A stretch of DNA of 64,000 nt from Distichodus sexfasciatus (Eukaryota; Chordata; Actinopteri; Characiformes; Distichodontidae), in the NCBI GenBank assembly GCA_032718565.1, contig JAVGVS010000245.1:595847-659846 (forward strand), given 5' to 3'. The position numbers were made by a program, and so were the translations under genes. Below the pieces are notes generated by a model. It was not told the DNA's origin. It saw nothing but the letters and a program-made list of their open reading frames with translations, and did no database searches. Positions 52,118 to 63,349 of the stretch are shown in pieces. The stretch's first letter is position 1, and each line of letters opens with the position of its first letter.

Positions 52118-52595
52118 GACTTGACGTTTGAACTAAAGTGATGACAGCTGTGTGTGGTGCTGGGTGTGTGGGGGTCACACTGTGGTCTGACTTGTGGGTC
52201 AGCTGCCCCTCGCTAAATGAAGACTGGATGTGATATTGTTCCAGTCATCACGACCATCTGATGTCAATTTCACACAGCGGTGGGACCCTCCACAAGCTGG
52301 TCCTCACCACCAACCACACAGCCAATAAACAAAACCCGCACACACACACACACACCGACATACATGTTCACCGTAACAAGGACAAATTCACTGAGGTAAA
52401 AACAGCAGCGCAGAGTCACAGATGTTACGCTGCTTTCTAGTGGTCATTTGCTGGTTTGATGCTGGTCAAAAGTTTAACTTCCATTTCATTTCCACTCGAC
52501 TTGAACCCAAAACCAGAATGAGCCTTCAATAGTTTAATGAAAGTAGATAAATTTAGGAAGCAATGTTTCACAGATTACAGATTTGTGGGCAATTG
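51403..52595. other. Gene-free sequence
   Basis: GA tract at 52089-52115, CA tract at 52339-52356. A donor-like AAAGGTGAGTAA at 51764 lacks a matching acceptor. No gene. Confidence 0.4.
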
Positions 52596-52607
52596 ATCCT
52601 AATTTCT

Positions 52608-52700
52608 TTGTGTGTATATATATATGTATATATATATATACTCTTTCTCTCTATATATACATATTTATAGATATATACATATATGTACACACAAAAGTCA
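52608..52700. repeat. (TA)n-rich palindromic region
   Basis: GTGTGTATATATATATG and its near complement CATATATGTACACAC flank TA tracts, so the region can fold back. Confidence 0.75.
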
Positions 52701-52825
52701 TCTGTCCTTCACTCATACTTGCACTCTCGTTGAGCACAATGAAACTCTCTGATCCACAGGAATCAACGTGCTTACATACAGACATTAATTCATTCGTGGA
52801 GCACACCTCCAATTTCTCATCACAC

Positions 52826-52866
<41 letters not shown>

Positions 52867-52870
52867 TTAC
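52826..52870. repeat. (CT)n (CA)n compound microsatellite
   Basis: CT run from 52827 to 52843 directly joined to a CA run to 52866. Confidence 0.9.
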
Positions 52871-52959
52871 ATACACACCATGTGCCACATACCCACAAAA
52901 CCACATCATCTCCATCTCACTCCCCAAAATGATACAAAATCTGGCTTCATATTCTGAAG

Positions 52960-53890
52960 CCTCTCCACAATCATCTCCCGTGCGAAAATATAGCAATCTT
53001 GTCTTTCAGCCAAGAACTTGGTGAGCCATTCTAGAGGCTATGAATTTGGTTTAGACTGAATAGGATGTTGGTACATGTTTTGCTAAAGGAAATATAATGG
53101 CACACCTATTATTAGATCACATTAATCATGAGGGGTGCCAAAGGCACTGACAGCAGCCTGAAAGGGATTGAAAACGTTAGTAATGGATATAAATTGCCCA
53201 TTGTGATAAAAGGATTTTTTTTCCTAAGAGGTGGGAATAAACACAGCTTCCCGAATGCGCGGCAGTGGCAAATATGGACAATACAGGTTATCTCAGGTAG
53301 TTAAAATTTTAAGGGAATCAGTAGTGACAGAAGCGGGCGTAGAGATTAAGGGGAGCTATGAAAGTATAGGAATTAAAAGCTGAAGATGTAGATCTGAGGC
53401 TCCATGACATCAATAGAAGGGAAGACAGAACAGGAGAGGAGAGGAGTGGAGAGTGGGGGCAAAAAGACAGAGACTGGTTTTTGATAGAGGAGTCTGTCAG
53501 TTAATGGCGATAATAGGTCATCTCTCTTATTCGATTTATTATTGCCGACTTGGCACAACAAACAAAGATCAATGATGCAAACCAAATCTAATGTTATTCC
53601 TACGCTAGTAATAACAATCCGCCCTCGCTGGCACTCTCACATAGGAGCAACACTGAATCTGTGGTTATTTCACATCAAATGCAATTATATCATATGGCTT
53701 TAATAACACGCAGGGCCCCCCATGAATACGCGGGGACACTTGATAATGCCCGTGCATATGTGTGCAAACGTGTCACGCGCCAGTAAATTATAATATATGT
53801 CGGCGTGCGAGACGCATTTTTAGCATTCGCACTGAATCAATCTTCATTTGGTGTCTGGGATTTAAAATGAAAGATGAAGTGCTCTAACGG
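52960..53890. promoter_or_regulatory. Strongest candidate conserved non-coding block
   Basis: About 900 bases with no repeat and balanced AT-rich composition. In order it contains GATCACATTAATCATGAGG (53116-53134), GTAATGGATATAAATTGCCC, CCCATTGTGATAAAAGG (SOX-like, 53197-53213), GTTAATGGCGATAATAGG, CGATTTATTATTGCCG, AGTAATAACAATCCGCC, GCAATTATATCATATGGC and TTGATAATGCCCGTGC. Long repeat-free stretches with such motifs are typical of deeply conserved developmental enhancers. Confidence 0.52.
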
Positions 53891-54760
53891 TCCGTCCGCC
53901 GACTGACAGCAAACACACACGTGCACATGGGTGCAAACACACATGCACACGCTAGTACGCGCTCATGAGCACGCACGCACACTCGTGTGCATAAACACAC
54001 ATTCTGGTGTATACAAAGCACGCTACTGAAACTCACCTGCACACACACTTGCATGCATGCACACACACACACCTGCACACACACTCGTGTGAATATAAAC
54101 ACACTCTCATGCATGCACACACTCACATGGGTGCACACTCTTGTGCATATAAACACACACTCTCATGCATACAAACACACTTGCATGCATGCACACACAC
54201 ACCTGCACACACACTCTTGTGAATATAAACACACTCTCATGCACACACACACCTGCACACACACTCTTGTGAATATAAACACACTCTCATGCACACACAC
54301 ACACACACTCACCTGCACACACACTCTTGTGAACATAAACACACACTCTCATGGATACAAACTCACTTGCACACTTGCATGCATGCACACACACACTCAC
54401 CTGCACACACACTCTTGTGCATACAAACACACTTGCACACACACATGCACACACACACTCATGTACATATAAACACACTTGAATGCATGCAAACATACTC
54501 AGATGCACAGAAACACTCGTGTGAATATAAAGACACACTCTCATGTATACAAACACACTGGCATGCATGCACACACACACTCACCTGCACACACACACAC
54601 CTCTGTTCTATAAACACACCTCTCAGGCATACAAACTCCTTGCACACTTGCATGCATGCACACACACACACTCACATGCACACACACACACTCATGTGCA
54701 CACATAAACACACTTGAATCCATGCAAACACACTCACAGCCTTGCACCACACCACAGAAC
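53891..54760. repeat. Complex CA minisatellite
   Basis: Units of about 50-60 bases are built from CACCTGCACACACACTC, TTGTGAATATAAACACAC and TCTCATGCATGCACACAC, with clear unit starts near 54203, 54253 and 54313. Nearly the whole tract alternates purine and pyrimidine. Both strands are free of stops for long stretches (His/Thr-rich on plus, Cys/Val-rich on minus), which is an artefact of the repeat. Confidence 0.9.
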
Positions 54761-56020
54761 CCAGTCACATCTAGTAACAATAATATACACCTCAAGATAA
54801 GATCCTTATCACACTTTTACTAGCGATATAGGGTGGGCTAATTGTTCTGTACAAATACTACATTTCCCAGGATTCAATGGCACGGCTGAGTTATTGACTA
54901 ATGAGTTGCTGCTAACAGATGTCCCCACCTGCTAGGTTACAGAAAAAAAGCCCCAAATATTCTCAACGATGCCTCGAAAGCGGCAGAAAAAAAAAGGGGG
55001 GGGGAAGGAAAAGCTGGAACGTGGCAGCGTTCGATTCGTCACGTTCGCTCTTAAACGGGACTTTCTGACGGCACCCTGCCTCGTCTTCTCGACACCCTCA
55101 CCCATCTGTTGTAGTGAAAAAGTGCGCCGACCTGCCGCCTCACCTGCCGCGTGCCCCCAAAGGGAGCCCGAGTGACATCCGCCCATCACCGGCGCCGCGT
55201 GGGGGAAGGAAAAAAAAAACAGGCCCGCGTTAACAGCGCCGCCCCGCCCTGAGGCGAGGGAGCGAAGGCCCGCCTTGTTCCGGATATCATTAAGCTGGCG
55301 AGGCGGCTCTGCGCCTTGAGTGTCAGGATTAAGCAGCTCGACTAACGGGACGAAATACCTCAACTCCCCCAATCGCTGAGAAAAGAGCATGCTTTTGGGG
55401 ACACTTCTACCATAGGGTTGAGCGTTCCTCGCAGCCAGATCTCACAAGCAAGAAAAATAACAGATCGGGAATTCGAAATGATTTTTATAAACCTCGCAAA
55501 TCTTGAACTCGAGCTCTTGAGTCAGTAGCGTTTTGCCGTCTTTACGCATTGACGAACCGGACTCTCCGCGCATCGCTTCCGAGAAAGGGGTGTGACCGAG
55601 AAAGTTGGCCTAAAGAGGCCTAAAAGGCAGCAACCTAAGGCAGACACGCGTGTCACCGAGATCTCTGGGGATTCGGAGGGTGTCAAAGCTCCTCGTAAGA
55701 GAGGCTGTCGACTCCATTCAACAATACTCTCATCTTCTTTAAACTTTCTTTCTACCCTGACACCTTTTTTGCTTTAAGATCTCCACACACACACACATGC
55801 ACAGACACACACACACACACACAGCCACAGAGGCAGAGGAAAAGAGCTTTCCTGAGCGACAAAGATGTATTTTTAAACATACATATCAAGAGAGTGGCAG
55901 GAAAGAGGGGCGCTTCTTTTGTGTGTCTGCCTTTGTCTCCAGCACAATGTGCTTGTGTGAAAAGAGAGAGGAGTAGAGGAAAAAAAAAACTGGAGAAGAC
56001 ATCAAGAATCTCTTTTGCCA
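54761..56020. other. Gene-free sequence, CpG-rich in part
   Basis: 55000-55330 is CpG-rich; the minus-strand 152-codon frame (54932-55390) there has no known domain. GATATCATTAAGCTGG near 55283 is a possible regulatory core. (CA)n lies at 55805-55822. Confidence 0.4.
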
Positions 56021-56660
56021 TCCCACATCCCAGCGCCGACAGCAGCCCATCATTGTATATTGATGCAATATTATTTCAATATCACATGTCAAAAGGTACC
56101 GAAATGATAGATCATAGCTAACTAATGAATTATTAAAGGAAGCCAGGCTCTTGCTCTGCTATGGCTTCTCTCCCAATCAACTGTGTCACAAAAGTACAGT
56201 TTGATACTAGCAACATTCAAAGCTTACGTGACAATCTCTTTCTCTCCTCTCCTCTCTCTTTCTCTCTTCATTTCTTCTGTTTTATCCTCAAAGTTTTTTT
56301 TTTGTCAGTCACCGTGAATCTGGGTTGTGTCACACATAAACCCCCACCTCCTCAAATCCTCCACAGTAAGCTTCTTGGCTTCGATTAATGAGGGAATTTC
56401 AGTTGTTGCTTTCTTTTTTCTGGAGTCCTGTTCGTCACAGAAAGCAAAGCGTTATCAGATACTCAATACCGCTAACAAATTTAAAAGCAGGACTGAAAAG
56501 CTTTGTTATGGGGTTTAGAGTGCACAGGATGTTCTAGTGTAAAGCCTGACCATCAGATTTGAAGAGTGGCATACTGCTCCTGCAACCTCAAAATGTTCAT
56601 GTGATTGTCCTGACATGAAGCCTCATATAAGGCTATTTGACATCAACACTAAATATTCCT
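56021..56660. other. Gene-free sequence
   Basis: GATGCAATATTATTTCAATATC near 56060 and AATTATTAAAGGAAGCC near 56126 suggest a small element. CT-rich 56230-56285. No exon. Confidence 0.38.
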
Positions 56661-56670
56661 AAATAAATAA

Positions 56671-56894
56671 GAACAACAACAACAACAACAATAATAATAA
56701 TAATAATAATACAGTTGGATTACCTAAAAAGCTAATTATTTGTTATTCATGATTGATATAAAACTAGAATTAAAGTTGATAATAATAATAATAATAATAA
56801 TAATAATATATCATGTGTAGTATTATTATTATTATTAATATTAATATTATTATTATTATTATTGTTGTTGTTGTTTTATTTATTTGTTTGATTA

Positions 56895-56949
<55 letters not shown>

Positions 56950-56950
56950 C
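56671..56950. repeat. Compound (AAC)(AAT)...(ATT)(GTT) repeat with inverted symmetry
   Basis: AAC then AAT units at 56671-56711, AAT at 56779-56809, ATT at 56820-56866 followed by GTT, then ATT again at 56891-56949. The order AAC-AAT then ATT-GTT is inverted, so the two halves can pair. The Ile-only frames are artefacts. Confidence 0.9.
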
Positions 56951-57165
56951 CCTGATCCAACATTATCCATGTGTATGGTTTACCAAAATAGGTGCCAGCT
57001 GAGTAGATTTTAATGTCTTAATAGATTTAATTACAGTAGCGCAAATAGTTCTAATAATTTTATAGACAAATGATTCTCAGCATTGATATGGAAGTACAGA
57101 ATGTACAATGATAGCTGCTAATTTTGTTAAACTGATCAAATTAAAAAATTAATCTTTGTGTGCAA
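56951..57165. other. AT-rich unique sequence
   Basis: TAGATTTAATTACAGTAGC near 57023 and CTAATAATTTTATAG near 57051. Possible regulatory DNA. Confidence 0.33.
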
Positions 57166-57171
57166 GTGTGA

Positions 57172-57262
57172 TGTGGTGTGTATGTGTGTGTGAGTGTATT
57201 GTGGGGTGTGTGTGTGTGTGTGTGTGCTTGCCTGCCTGCCTGCCTGCCTGCCTGCCTGCGTG
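57172..57262. repeat. (TG)n and (TGCC)n microsatellites
   Basis: TG tract at 57178-57226, then TGCC units at 57228-57259. Confidence 0.9.
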
Positions 57263-57584
57263 TATCTGTGGTAATCATGACTCCAGGGGGATTTAATTGG
57301 AGGGTCCAGATTGTCGGACTGGTGACCCCGCGCAAGTCACGGCCACCATTAGCGTCCGGCTCCCATGTTAACAAACACGATCCCTGCGCCTTTTACCGTT
57401 GCGAAAATTCAATTTCGCCTCTTTGTCTGCCGGTTTCCTTCGCCCTAACGATGGTCTCTCTCCCTCCCCTCTCGCCCGCCTTGCCTCCGTCTTTTTTCCC
57501 CCACTCTCTCCCCTCGTTCTTAAACAACAGAACACAGAGGAGTCGTTAGGACCCTCTCTTCATTACTTCAAAAAAACCAATCAT

Positions 57585-57850
57585 TAGACACCAGAGTATA
57601 TACGTAATTAGAAAATCACTTCCTTTGCAATCCTGGCTAAGTAGTTTACATACTGTAATTACAGGGACAAAATCAATTTTTAATCATTTCACTGATTGGG
57701 CTCATCAGCTCAGTAGGAACATTGTATCCTGCTTGTTGTGCGAAAGCAACATCTGGGCTTAAACAATTACCCTTTTGTGCTCCAAAACTATTCAGAGCAG
57801 GGCTTTCCACAGCACCCGCCGGCTGCCACCAAGCCCCTACGTAGCAGCCT
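57585..57850. promoter_or_regulatory. Strong candidate conserved non-coding element
   Basis: TATACGTAATTAGAAAATC (57599-57617), CATACTGTAATTACAGGG (57649-57666, palindromic CTGTAATTACAG), AATCAATTTTTAATC, GGGCTTAAACAATTACCC and CCAAAACTATTCAGAGC. No repeats. The paired TAATTA sites look like a homeodomain-bound enhancer. Confidence 0.5.
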
Positions 57851-57899
57851 CTCTTTCTCTTTCTCCCTCACCCTCTTTCTTTCTCTTTTCCTGCCCTTG

Positions 57900-58650
57900 A
57901 CGGGCGCATGGTGGATCGTGTTTAAAGCCTTATAAATCAATACGCTATAATAAGCCGCTCTTGAGAAAACGCAGCATATTGCTTTTTTAACACCTATTGT
58001 TTTTTTTTCTCCCCTTCCTCCCCCCCTTCTCTCTCTTTTTTTTTTTTTAGCTGTCGTTGTTTTCCGTGTTGTTGTTTGCGCCTCAATCAGGGAAAAGGGA
58101 ACAGATTTCGCGTCGCCTGAAGAAATATCACCTTATTAATACTACGTGTTCCACTCACAGCTACCAATTAGAGTACTATTTAATGCCCGAGTATGAAACT
58201 CACCGAGCAAAACTGTGTATGCATTTTAATTATTGCTGTTTGAGAGGACAGTACAAATAGGACACGTAGTACGCAGCCCCCCCAAAAAAGCTGACGGTAA
58301 TGCCTCTTTTGTTGTGCGAGAACGAAACGGGAGTAAAACTAAGACGCGCTCTAGCCAAGCTGCTAATAAACTTTGAAAATCAAAGTGTTCCTAATATGTT
58401 CTACCCTTCGGTGCATAATAAAACGCTTTGTATTCTTGTCGGCGCGGCGGCGGATCGATGGGCATCAGGCCGGCCTCCTCCTCCACCTCCTCTCTCTCAC
58501 GTCAAAACAGAGGAAATCAGATTTGGGGGGGAAAAAAATAAATCAGTTAATGCATTGATCACGCTTGGGAGTATGCAAATCACATTTGCCTCTATTTTTG
58601 GCCTGATCGATAGGGTTAATTAACAGATTCGTTTTAACCCGCGCTCCAAG
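57900..58650. promoter_or_regulatory. Candidate conserved non-coding blocks
   Basis: 57930-57990 has TATAAATCAATACGCTATAATAAGCC. 58110-58260 has CACCTTATTAATACTACG, CCAATTAGAGTACTATTTAATGCC and CATTTTAATTATTGC. 58330-58440 has GCTAATAAACTTTG and CATAATAAAACGC. 58550-58630 has GGTTAATTAACAG. T- and C-tracts (58003-58050) interrupt. Confidence 0.42.
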
Positions 58651-59250
58651 ACGCCTTTAGAGGCGCCGGCCTCAGAAATCATCCCGATGGCCCGCCACAG
58701 CCGTGGGAAGGAACGCAGGAGCGCACGTGGGGGCCGTAAATCTGGAAATCCAATTCGACCATGAGCACAGGCGTAACAGTAATATATGAACGGCCAGACA
58801 GCACTCAGGTAGATCATCAGAGCCGTGACGGCAGCGGCGGCGGCGGTGGTGGTGGGTTGGTGCGGGGGGGAAGCTTTCAAAAGTTCCACCTGACCCTGGA
58901 TTTTCTTTTTCTTTGTGGACCAACCCACAAGTTGGACAGATCAAGATAAAGAAGCACTTTGGAACCAGAGAGTATTGAGAGTATAGATGGAATACAACTA
59001 TTTTCAATATAATCTAACAAAATTAATCTAATAAACACCTCATTTCCATCATTGCACATGAACTGATTTGAAAACGCCACAGTATTCTACACCAAAAAAT
59101 TTACAGGTTTTTATCGTGAACAACCATATGGCCTTGAACACATTTGCATTCATCTTACACTACAAGTTTACAGGGTTAGATCAAGAGAAATTTTGTATTT
59201 AAATAATGTAAGACCTGAAAAACACACTATTTACCTTAATTTCAGCCTTT
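58651..59250. other. Gene-free sequence
   Basis: (GGC/GGT)n near 58830-58858. AT-rich 58940-59250. No exon. Confidence 0.4.
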
Positions 59251-59254
59251 TCAA

Positions 59255-59560
59255 ATTTGTCTTTATTTGTTAATCGCTATTGCACAGCGTCATCACCAAA
59301 TCGGACTCTTTTCACTACATCATGTACTTGTTTAACTGTGTGAAGAATCTTGAATATTGACCATGACTCTTGAACCGTCCAAACAGCCTCCAACTTGTGC
59401 CCAAATGACTGGCATGATGCCTTCCTGGTATGAAGTTTTCCTCGCAACAATATTTCATCGTGTAGCGCGTGAACAAGGACTAGACAGATTTGGACTGTTA
59501 GACGTCTTACACAAAACACATGGATGTCCCCACCGCTAGGGGTTCTGAATGGACATGCTA
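59255..59560. repeat. Unclassified block, partly LINE-tail-like
   Basis: CTTTTCACTACATCATGTAC and AAGAATCTTGAATATTG (59306-59358) resemble LINE-type 3' ends. Frames are open on both strands for 60-80 codons. On the minus strand a TAG (59277-59279) lies 9 bases before AATAAA (complement of 59262-59267). No poly(A) tail or known protein is seen, so I do not call a pseudogene. Confidence 0.35.
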
Positions 59561-60405
59561 CTTAGGTTTAGATGCATTTTAGCAAAGATTTGTTTGTTAC
59601 CGCTTGCCCTTGGCGTTGTGGAGGCCAGCCCGCTCTTCATGTGTGTCGCATCAAAAACGGTGGCACGTTTGGCATCGTCGCCGCGCACAATGCACCGCTT
59701 TGGTTTAATAACAGCATTTTTGAAATTATTATTAATTCCCAAAATGCTCTTTTGTGATTTACTTTTTGGGGGGTGGGCTGGGGCTCTGGGAAGATCGGGG
59801 CGTGCTAAAGGGGTCTGCTCATTTGGCGAGCTTTTTCCAATTATACAATTAGTCAGGAATGTAGGGCAGCAGCCTTGGAGTACCGATCGCTCCGGCCCCG
59901 GAAAGCAAAAAATGTTTTCTTCCTCGTTGGTTGTGTACAATGGAGGAAAAAAAAAAGATGATTAAAAAACACACACACACACACACACACAAACCAAGAA
60001 CCATGTTTGGAGCTGGAGCAGGGCAGGGTGGAAAGGCTTGCATAGGAAGCACATCCTGTTAGAGACATAAAACAAACGCTAGTCTTATTCACGCTGCTCG
60101 CATGCGACGGCCCCAACGCGTTCGGTCACGAGGGCAGGGGTCAGCCATTAGGAAGCCTTCTCTGTAACACTTTTTCCATCGCGTTTTCGGGTATTGTGTT
60201 GTTATAGATGGTCCTAATTAGGCACGACTCCGTCCGAATGTCCGAAAACTTTTAATGAAATTCCTGATTGTATCGCGAGAGAAGGTGGCGAAGATTTAAA
60301 ATTTATCATTTGCCCTTTCTATTGTCCTCGTACTCAAGCTGGTATAATGCGCACTAGTTGGAGAAGGGAGGGAAGAGGGTGTGCGTGTGTGGGGGGGGGC
60401 ACAAC
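59561..60405. other. Gene-free sequence
   Basis: (CA)n at 59971-59992 and G-run at 60391-60399. 59695-59760 (GGTTTAATAACAGC, GAAATTATTATTAATTCCC) looks regulatory. Frames on both strands at 59536-59965 are not supported. Confidence 0.4.
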
Positions 60406-60409
60406 AGCC

Positions 60410-60785
60410 ACCATCTGCCCGCCCGTGGATTTTCTGTAATCGCTCTTTACTGATTACACTGCTGACTACATGAACCTCTTAAATAATTATCCTGCAATAA
60501 AAAATGCTAAATAATTATTATCATTAACTCCTAGCAAGACGGCTGCCACTCCAACTAATGCCGCCTAAACTGTCAGAGGCAGAGAGGCTGTGTTTCATGT
60601 CAATCACCGGATTTGTACAATGCCTCACCATGGAGATGGAGCCCTGATGGATAACATGTGCCTAAACTGGAGATTACACTCAAAGGGGAGGGTTTTATCA
60701 GCCAGATACTTCTAGATACTTCTTTTTCCCCCCTAATTCTTTCCCTGGATTTCAGTGCATGAAAAACTTTCGGGAATCGACACAA
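60410..60785. promoter_or_regulatory. Strong candidate conserved non-coding element
   Basis: CTGTAATCGCTC, ACTGATTACACTGC, CTTAAATAATTATCCTGC, GCTAAATAATTATTATC and CATTAACTCCTAGC lie within 60430-60535, then CATGTCAATCACCGG near 60597. ATAATTAT appears twice 30 bases apart. Repeat-free for 370 bases. Confidence 0.5.
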
Positions 60786-61400
60786 AAGGCTCCAGGTGTC
60801 GGACGTAAGTGGTAATCATGGTGCGAAATGTAATTTGCTGTTTAAATGGGTTCTGGTAAATGGTCGCACATCAGGCTCACTGTAGCTCTACACACAACAG
60901 ATGCATTAAGTATGTGTAATCATATAGGGCATGGGTCCATATCTTGTGTAAGGAAATATGCATGTGGGAAAGCTTCGGTTTAGAATGGACACAACGTGAT
61001 TACGCTGTTAGCCCGCGTTTCATCCTAAAAATAACAAATACTTCTGCGGGAAATACGGGAAATACGGTCACACCGAAATAAATCAAACGGCTACCAAGGG
61101 TCAATTTGGATTTTGATATAAAGAGAAAAAAAACTTCCATTTAAGTCGCCGTTTTGTCATTTCCCCTCCGTTTAGTCTTTAGGCAGCCGTCACATAGCAT
61201 ATGCGTGCGGCGCTGCTTCCCTCTGTTTTTATTAAAATGTTCTGCCTTTTACCAGCATGCAGGGAAAAGGTCCTCATTGATTAGCACTTTACAGAGAATC
61301 AATTCCTACAAACCGGCCTGACCTCTCTCACAGGACGACGGCCTATTATGAATTAAGAAGTTCCAGTCTCTGGGAAGAATGTGTTAATAATTGTCCATGG
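60786..61400. promoter_or_regulatory. Candidate conserved non-coding blocks
   Basis: 60820-60930 (GAAATGTAATTTGCTG, GTAATCATATAGGGC) and 61200-61390 (CATATGCGTGCGGC, CATTGATTAGCAC, GCCTATTATGAATTAAG). Unique sequence with scattered homeodomain cores. Confidence 0.38.
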
Positions 61401-62440
61401 GGTGGGGCAGGGGACCACAAGGGGGTTTTAAAGGGGAAAGAAACTGAGGGAGACCTTGACAAACGGCGGGACAAGACAAACGAGGAGCGAGGAAGCTCGT
61501 AGAGACGGCGGGACGTTGGGCAGTCGCGAACGGGGCAGGAGCAAACGTAGAGAGAAAAGAGAAGCGGCTGAAAGTAAGTGATGAAACTGCGAGTAGCTGC
61601 CTCTTACTCTCCTTCTCCAGGAGTCTATTAAGGAAGACGTCCTCCCGTCTTTTCTGCAAACGTGATCCGTTTCTTCTTTTGTGGTTGAGAGAGAGGATGG
61701 CGGAGTAAAAACGGCAGGCAGACCCAATCAGTCGAGCCCTGATGCAGACAGATAATTCACCCCTCCTGTCACATGATCGCCCATCAGTCGGAGAGATGGC
61801 GATGTATCGCCAGCAGCTCTCGGAATAATGGCTGCACCTGTTTACTGTGTCACCTCTGTTTGCTAATTGTCTCCTTGAGCTACATTGGGGAAGCGAACGC
61901 GTCTCCTGCCTCTGACAGACGGGCGTTTATTTGGAAATCACATTACTTCCAGCACGATTGTTCTTTTTTTGCCGTTTTCTCTCCCCCCCACACACACACA
62001 CGCACAACCCCTCCTTCATTTTTTTTTTTCCCGTGAGGAGAGATGGGGGTTTGGATGGTGAAAGTTAAATGAGTGTTGCCGGGATACAGATTTCACATCC
62101 TGATTAGTCGAGGTGACAGCGCGCGGCTGAAAAGTTCACATCCACTTGTTTTGTCGAGGAGGGGCGCGTGACAGACAACTTTAATATCCTCCTCTTTTTG
62201 GCGGCATCAATCGGCGTGCCAGCCAGTCGTACCTGCAGCCGGGCGCGTGACGGAGGCGGCGCAGGAAGAACACAGACAGGTTCACACGAGGGGGTAGACA
62301 AGCGCCTGTAAACAAAACTCAGCCCGAGCCGGGAGAGACGCAGCACCCATGTGTTTGATATACCTGTAATTACGGCTTCAAAAAGTTGAACGGCGCTCCG
62401 CACGTCCGCCTGTGATGGAAACAAAAGCGCACCAAAAAGA
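61401..62440. other. Gene-free mixed sequence
   Basis: Purine-rich 61420-61580, CpG-rich 62110-62300, short CA tract at 61989-62003, T-tract 62018-62029. Open frames on the minus strand at 61384-61727 and 62104-62424 show no known domains. Confidence 0.4.
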
Positions 62441-62445
62441 GGGAG

Positions 62446-62481
<36 letters not shown>

Positions 62482-62482
62482 G
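62446..62482. repeat. (GA)n microsatellite
   Basis: GAATGAGAGAGAGAGA run, complementary CT giving the Ser/Leu stretch in a false minus-strand frame (62370-62996). Confidence 0.9.
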
Positions 62483-62489
62483 GGGTGGG

Positions 62490-63100
62490 GGAAACAAATG
62501 GGATCTGATAATTGCCGTAATTCTCTAATGTGATTCTTGTTTTTCTTTGGCCTTCAATAGTTTTAATACAAGGTTTAGCTTGCGTTCGGTGCCACCTTAA
62601 GTGCTGGAGGGAGGAATATTGCTGTGCCGCTTTAAACGGCGGAAGCGGGTCTCGATGGCCTGCAATGTAACCAAAGCCTTTAATGTTGCTCCACACTGGT
62701 TCAGGTGCAATAAAGACGAGAGCCGAAGCCGACCAGAGGCTCTGTGTGTGGTTAAGAGGGAGCGGGACACTTTGATGATGGAGGAGAATATGACTCCAGC
62801 CCCGGGTCACACTTTCCCGGGAACAAATCATTTTTTCTTCTCCTCTCATCCACTCCATCAGCATCTCCGGCTCTGACACCGCTGTCATTGGAGGTTTTCT
62901 TTTTTTTTTTTTCTCTCCTTTTTTTGAACCCTCAACGCATATAACATACAACATGTTCACTCGTGTTAACACACACTTACACCGATACACACACATCGTA
63001 TTTCTTGACTACAGAAAGCATGTTCATGGGGCGCAATCTTCCTCTCCTTCGTTCTCAGACTCACACAAATAAAATAAAAAAATGCCTTGAATCCCTCAAA
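62490..63100. other. Gene-free sequence
   Basis: GATAATTGCCGTAATTCTC near 62506 and CCTTTAATGTTGC near 62676 are possible regulatory cores. T-tract 62897-62911. Confidence 0.38.
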
Positions 63101-63197
63101 TGAATCCCATGATTATTTGAACATTTTACCTTGATTAACGATTGAGAAATTATTATATTCCGAGTTTTTTGTTCATTTGTTGCCCTGATTTATATTT

Positions 63198-63306
63198 AGA
63201 TTCATGGCATTTAGCAGACACACTTATCCAGAGCGACTTTCATTTTCCTAATTTTAGGCGCAGTCTCCCTGGAGCAATTTGGGGTTAAGGGTCTTTCTCA
63301 GGGACC
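63198..63306 (-). mobile_element. tRNA-derived SINE, family B, tail fragment
   Basis: The minus strand reads CCTGAGAAAGACCCTTAACC, CCAAATTGCTCCAGGG, AAAGTCGCTCTGGATAAG and TGTGTCTGCTAAATGCC. The head with A and B boxes is absent. Confidence 0.8.
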
Positions 63307-63349
63307 ACCCCCACCCCCACCTCTGACATAGATTGTACTGATATGGATT

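Noticed and set aside
53884..54795. Long His/Thr-rich and Cys/Val-rich frames on both strands
   Set aside because: Translations of the CA minisatellite. Simultaneous openness of both strands is expected from the repeat.
54932..55390. 152-codon frame on the minus strand in CpG-rich DNA
   Set aside because: No domain, no splice sites, and it passes homopolymer runs. GC content explains the openness.
56770..57013. Poly-isoleucine frames
   Set aside because: Produced by ATT/AAT trinucleotide repeats.
59277..59519. 80-codon minus-strand frame with a close AATAAA
   Set aside because: The frame has no recognised domain, the opposite strand is also open, and there is no poly(A) tail to support a processed pseudogene.
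62370..62996. 208-codon open frame on the minus strand
   Set aside because: It owes its length to a CT microsatellite (Ser/Leu run). The rest has no family features.
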